Assembly: GCA_937902565.1 (NCBI GenBank)
Contig: CALFMX010000189.1
Coordinates: 1-7,320, forward strand
Length of the DNA stretch: 7,320 nucleotides
Direction of reading: 5' to 3'
DNA from: an uncultured Spirochaetales bacterium
GTDB lineage: Bacteria > Spirochaetota > Spirochaetia > Sphaerochaetales > Sphaerochaetaceae
Position 1 is the first letter of the stretch, and each line of letters starts with the position of its first letter. A model generated the notes under the pieces. The model ran no database searches. It saw only the letters and a list, made by a program, of their open reading frames with translations, and was not told where the DNA came from. The position numbers and the translations under genes were made by a program. Shown here piece after piece: positions 6,626 to 7,320 of the stretch.

Positions 6626-6644
6626 CTTACTGGATGCAAGTAAG
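6626..6644. repeat. Small hairpin CTTACT/AGTAAG
   Basis: CTTACT (6626-6631) and AGTAAG (6639-6644) enclose the 7-nt loop GGATGCA. The loop is unusually GC-rich for its surroundings. It lies about 145 nt upstream of the integrase start. There is no T-run, so it is not a typical terminator. Function unknown. Confidence 0.35.
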
Positions 6645-6714
6645 AAGATATAAAAATACTTTTCAAATTAATATATGGTAACATGCTATATTACAAAGCT
6701 ATTTAGATATTTTA

Positions 6715-6743
6715 TTGCTTTAATAGATAGTATGATTTACAAT
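6715..6743 (+). promoter_or_regulatory. Possible integrase promoter
   Basis: TTGCTT (6715-6720), 17 bp, TACAAT (6738-6743) is a reasonable sigma70 match, placed to give a leader of about 38 nt with the ribosome binding site GGAG (6777-6780). In DNA this AT-rich, such matches arise by chance, so support rests on spacing and position. Confidence 0.4.
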
Positions 6744-6776
6744 GATTGAACAGGATATTGAACAAATAGAAAATAC

Positions 6777-6780
6777 GGAG
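6777..6780 (+). promoter_or_regulatory. Ribosome binding site of the integrase gene
   Basis: GGAG lies 7 nt before ATG 6788-6790 and selects this start over the out-of-frame ATG at 6781, which lies directly next to it. Confidence 0.6.
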
Positions 6781-6787
6781 ATGAGCT

Positions 6788-7320
6788 ATGGCCACCCCTG
6801 CCCCATTCACTTTATGCAGGATTAGACAGCGTGAGAGAGTCTATTTTTATGCGCTCTTCAGGGATCCTGAGAGTGGCAAGCGTACCAACAAGATGAGTGT
6901 TGAACGACTGAGAACGCGGCTCGGGATCTTCAGTGACAAGCCGATCAGCCGTCGTGATGAGGCTATCCGTATCTGCCAGCAGGCTTTAGAGACGGGATTG
7001 GTCTTCTCCCGTGATGAGAAGATCCTCCTGAGTGAGTACCTAATCTCCTTCTATGACTGGGATGAGAGTGAGTATATACGACGGAGGAATCTGCTCTCTG
7101 TCGGCAGCATAGGCAAGGATTATGCCATTACCCGTAAAAATCTCATCGAAAACCACCTTTTGGAGCATATCAAACCCAATCTGTTACTATCGAAAGTAAC
7201 ATTGGGCATTCTGGAAGATCTACAGTTTTCACTCGTTGAGAAGGGGGTGCTCTCCCATGCAACAATCAATGTGATCATGAGTGCCACGGTGACGGCGCTT
7301 CGAGAGGCACAGAGGCGGGG
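6788..7320 (+). CDS. Tyrosine recombinase/phage-type integrase, N-terminal part
   Basis: The open frame begins at ATG 6788 and runs off the right edge after 177 codons. The first ~75 residues (MATPAPFTLCRIRQRERVYF, then RDPESGKRTNKMSVERLRTR) resemble the arm-binding region of spirochaetal and phage site-specific integrases, a small beta-rich part that reads an element's own repeats. Residues about 78-177 (LLSEYLISFYDW, SVGSIGKDYAITRKNLIENHLLEHI, ATINVIMSATVTALREAQRR) fit the helical core-binding (SAM-like) domain. The catalytic domain with its Arg-His-Arg and Tyr residues lies beyond the window, so activity cannot be judged. Codon GC is lower than in the neighbouring chromosomal genes, consistent with acquisition. 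It reads away from smpB, so the element it mobilises probably extends to the right. Family assignment is by pattern only; a transposon- or integron-type recombinase is possible. Confidence 0.75.
   Translation, partial: MATPAPFTLCRIRQRERVYFYALFRDPESGKRTNKMSVERLRTRLGIFSDKPISRRDEAIRICQQALETGLVFSRDEKILLSEYLISFYDWDESEYIRRRNLLSVGSIGKDYAITRKNLIENHLLEHIKPNLLLSKVTLGILEDLQFSLVEKGVLSHATINVIMSATVTALREAQRR

Larger units (their letters stand above)
6275..6740. other. AT-rich non-coding stretch at probable island boundary
   Basis: About 470 bases with roughly 21% GC (88 of 420 counted by hand over 6301-6720), against clearly GC-rich genes to the left and a near-50% GC integrase to the right. Stops are frequent in all frames and I find no convincing gene, tRNA or tmRNA; in particular there is no GGTTCGAATC-type T-arm or CCA end. 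It contains several inverted repeats (listed separately), two copies of CATATGTAT (6376-6384, 6448-6456) and a possible promoter for the integrase. Such DNA is typical of horizontally acquired boundaries, where integrase binding, attachment sites and nucleoid-protein silencing occur; which of these applies here is inference. Confidence 0.7.

Noticed and set aside
6237..6787. A tmRNA (ssrA) gene next to smpB
   Set aside because: No T-arm, tRNA-like 3' end with CCA or tag-peptide reading frame was visible, and the very low GC does not fit tmRNA. A covariance-model search would settle it.
6742..6825. A 27-codon ORF (starts MIEQDIEQ) overlapping the integrase start, possibly a regulatory leader peptide
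   Set aside because: It has no ribosome binding site, and its ATG overlaps the -10 of the best promoter candidate, so it would not be on that transcript. Short open frames are expected here by chance.

Overview
The window looks like a metagenomic contig from a spirochaete, most plausibly of the Sphaerochaeta/Treponema group. I base this on the set of proteins (YebC, RuvC, RuvA, HemW, signal peptidase I, SmpB, and a membrane-anchored PEGA-like/SUMF1 protein) and their arrangement; no 16S or marker search was possible. The body of the window (about 281-6275) is GC-rich, ordinary chromosomal DNA. Both ends are not ordinary.

Layout. Bases 1 to about 270 encode, on the + strand, an internal piece of a TRAP-transporter large permease (DctM type). 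It is broken at both ends and joined directly to the 3' part of ruvA. From the join to 2030, the minus strand carries yebC > ruvC > ruvA, tightly packed (a 5-nt gap, then a 4-nt ATGA overlap). These are Holliday-junction processing genes behind a YebC-family translation/transcription factor. From 4274 down to 2098, the minus strand carries lepB > hemW, overlapping by one base (TAGTG). Diverging from lepB on the + strand are a predicted membrane-anchored SUMF1-domain protein (4338-5765) and smpB (5766-6236), which abut exactly (TAGATG) and end at a clear intrinsic terminator (6248-6274).

Regulation visible in the sequence. The 63-bp gap between lepB and the SUMF1 gene holds two back-to-back sigma70-like promoters whose -35 boxes overlap on the same TTGACAA. 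Both are spaced so that transcription should begin at or next to the A of each start codon, so both mRNAs may be leaderless. The extended -10 of the lepB promoter (TTGTGATAGCGT) is repeated exactly ahead of yebC, with the same 17-bp spacing to a TTGACC box inside the end of hemW.

Right end. After the smpB terminator, base composition falls to about 21% GC (my hand count over 6301-6720) for roughly 470 bases with no convincing gene, several inverted repeats and a possible promoter. This leads into the first 177 codons of a tyrosine-recombinase-like integrase (6788 to the window edge, catalytic domain not in view). This is probably the edge of a genomic island or prophage inserted next to smpB; no tRNA or tmRNA target is visible.

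I do not see a clearly new multi-gene system. The most useful leads are the symmetric leaderless divergent promoter, the SUMF1 protein lacking the formylglycine-generating cysteines and coupled to smpB, the AT-rich island edge, and the TRAP/ruvA join, which is probably an assembly artefact.
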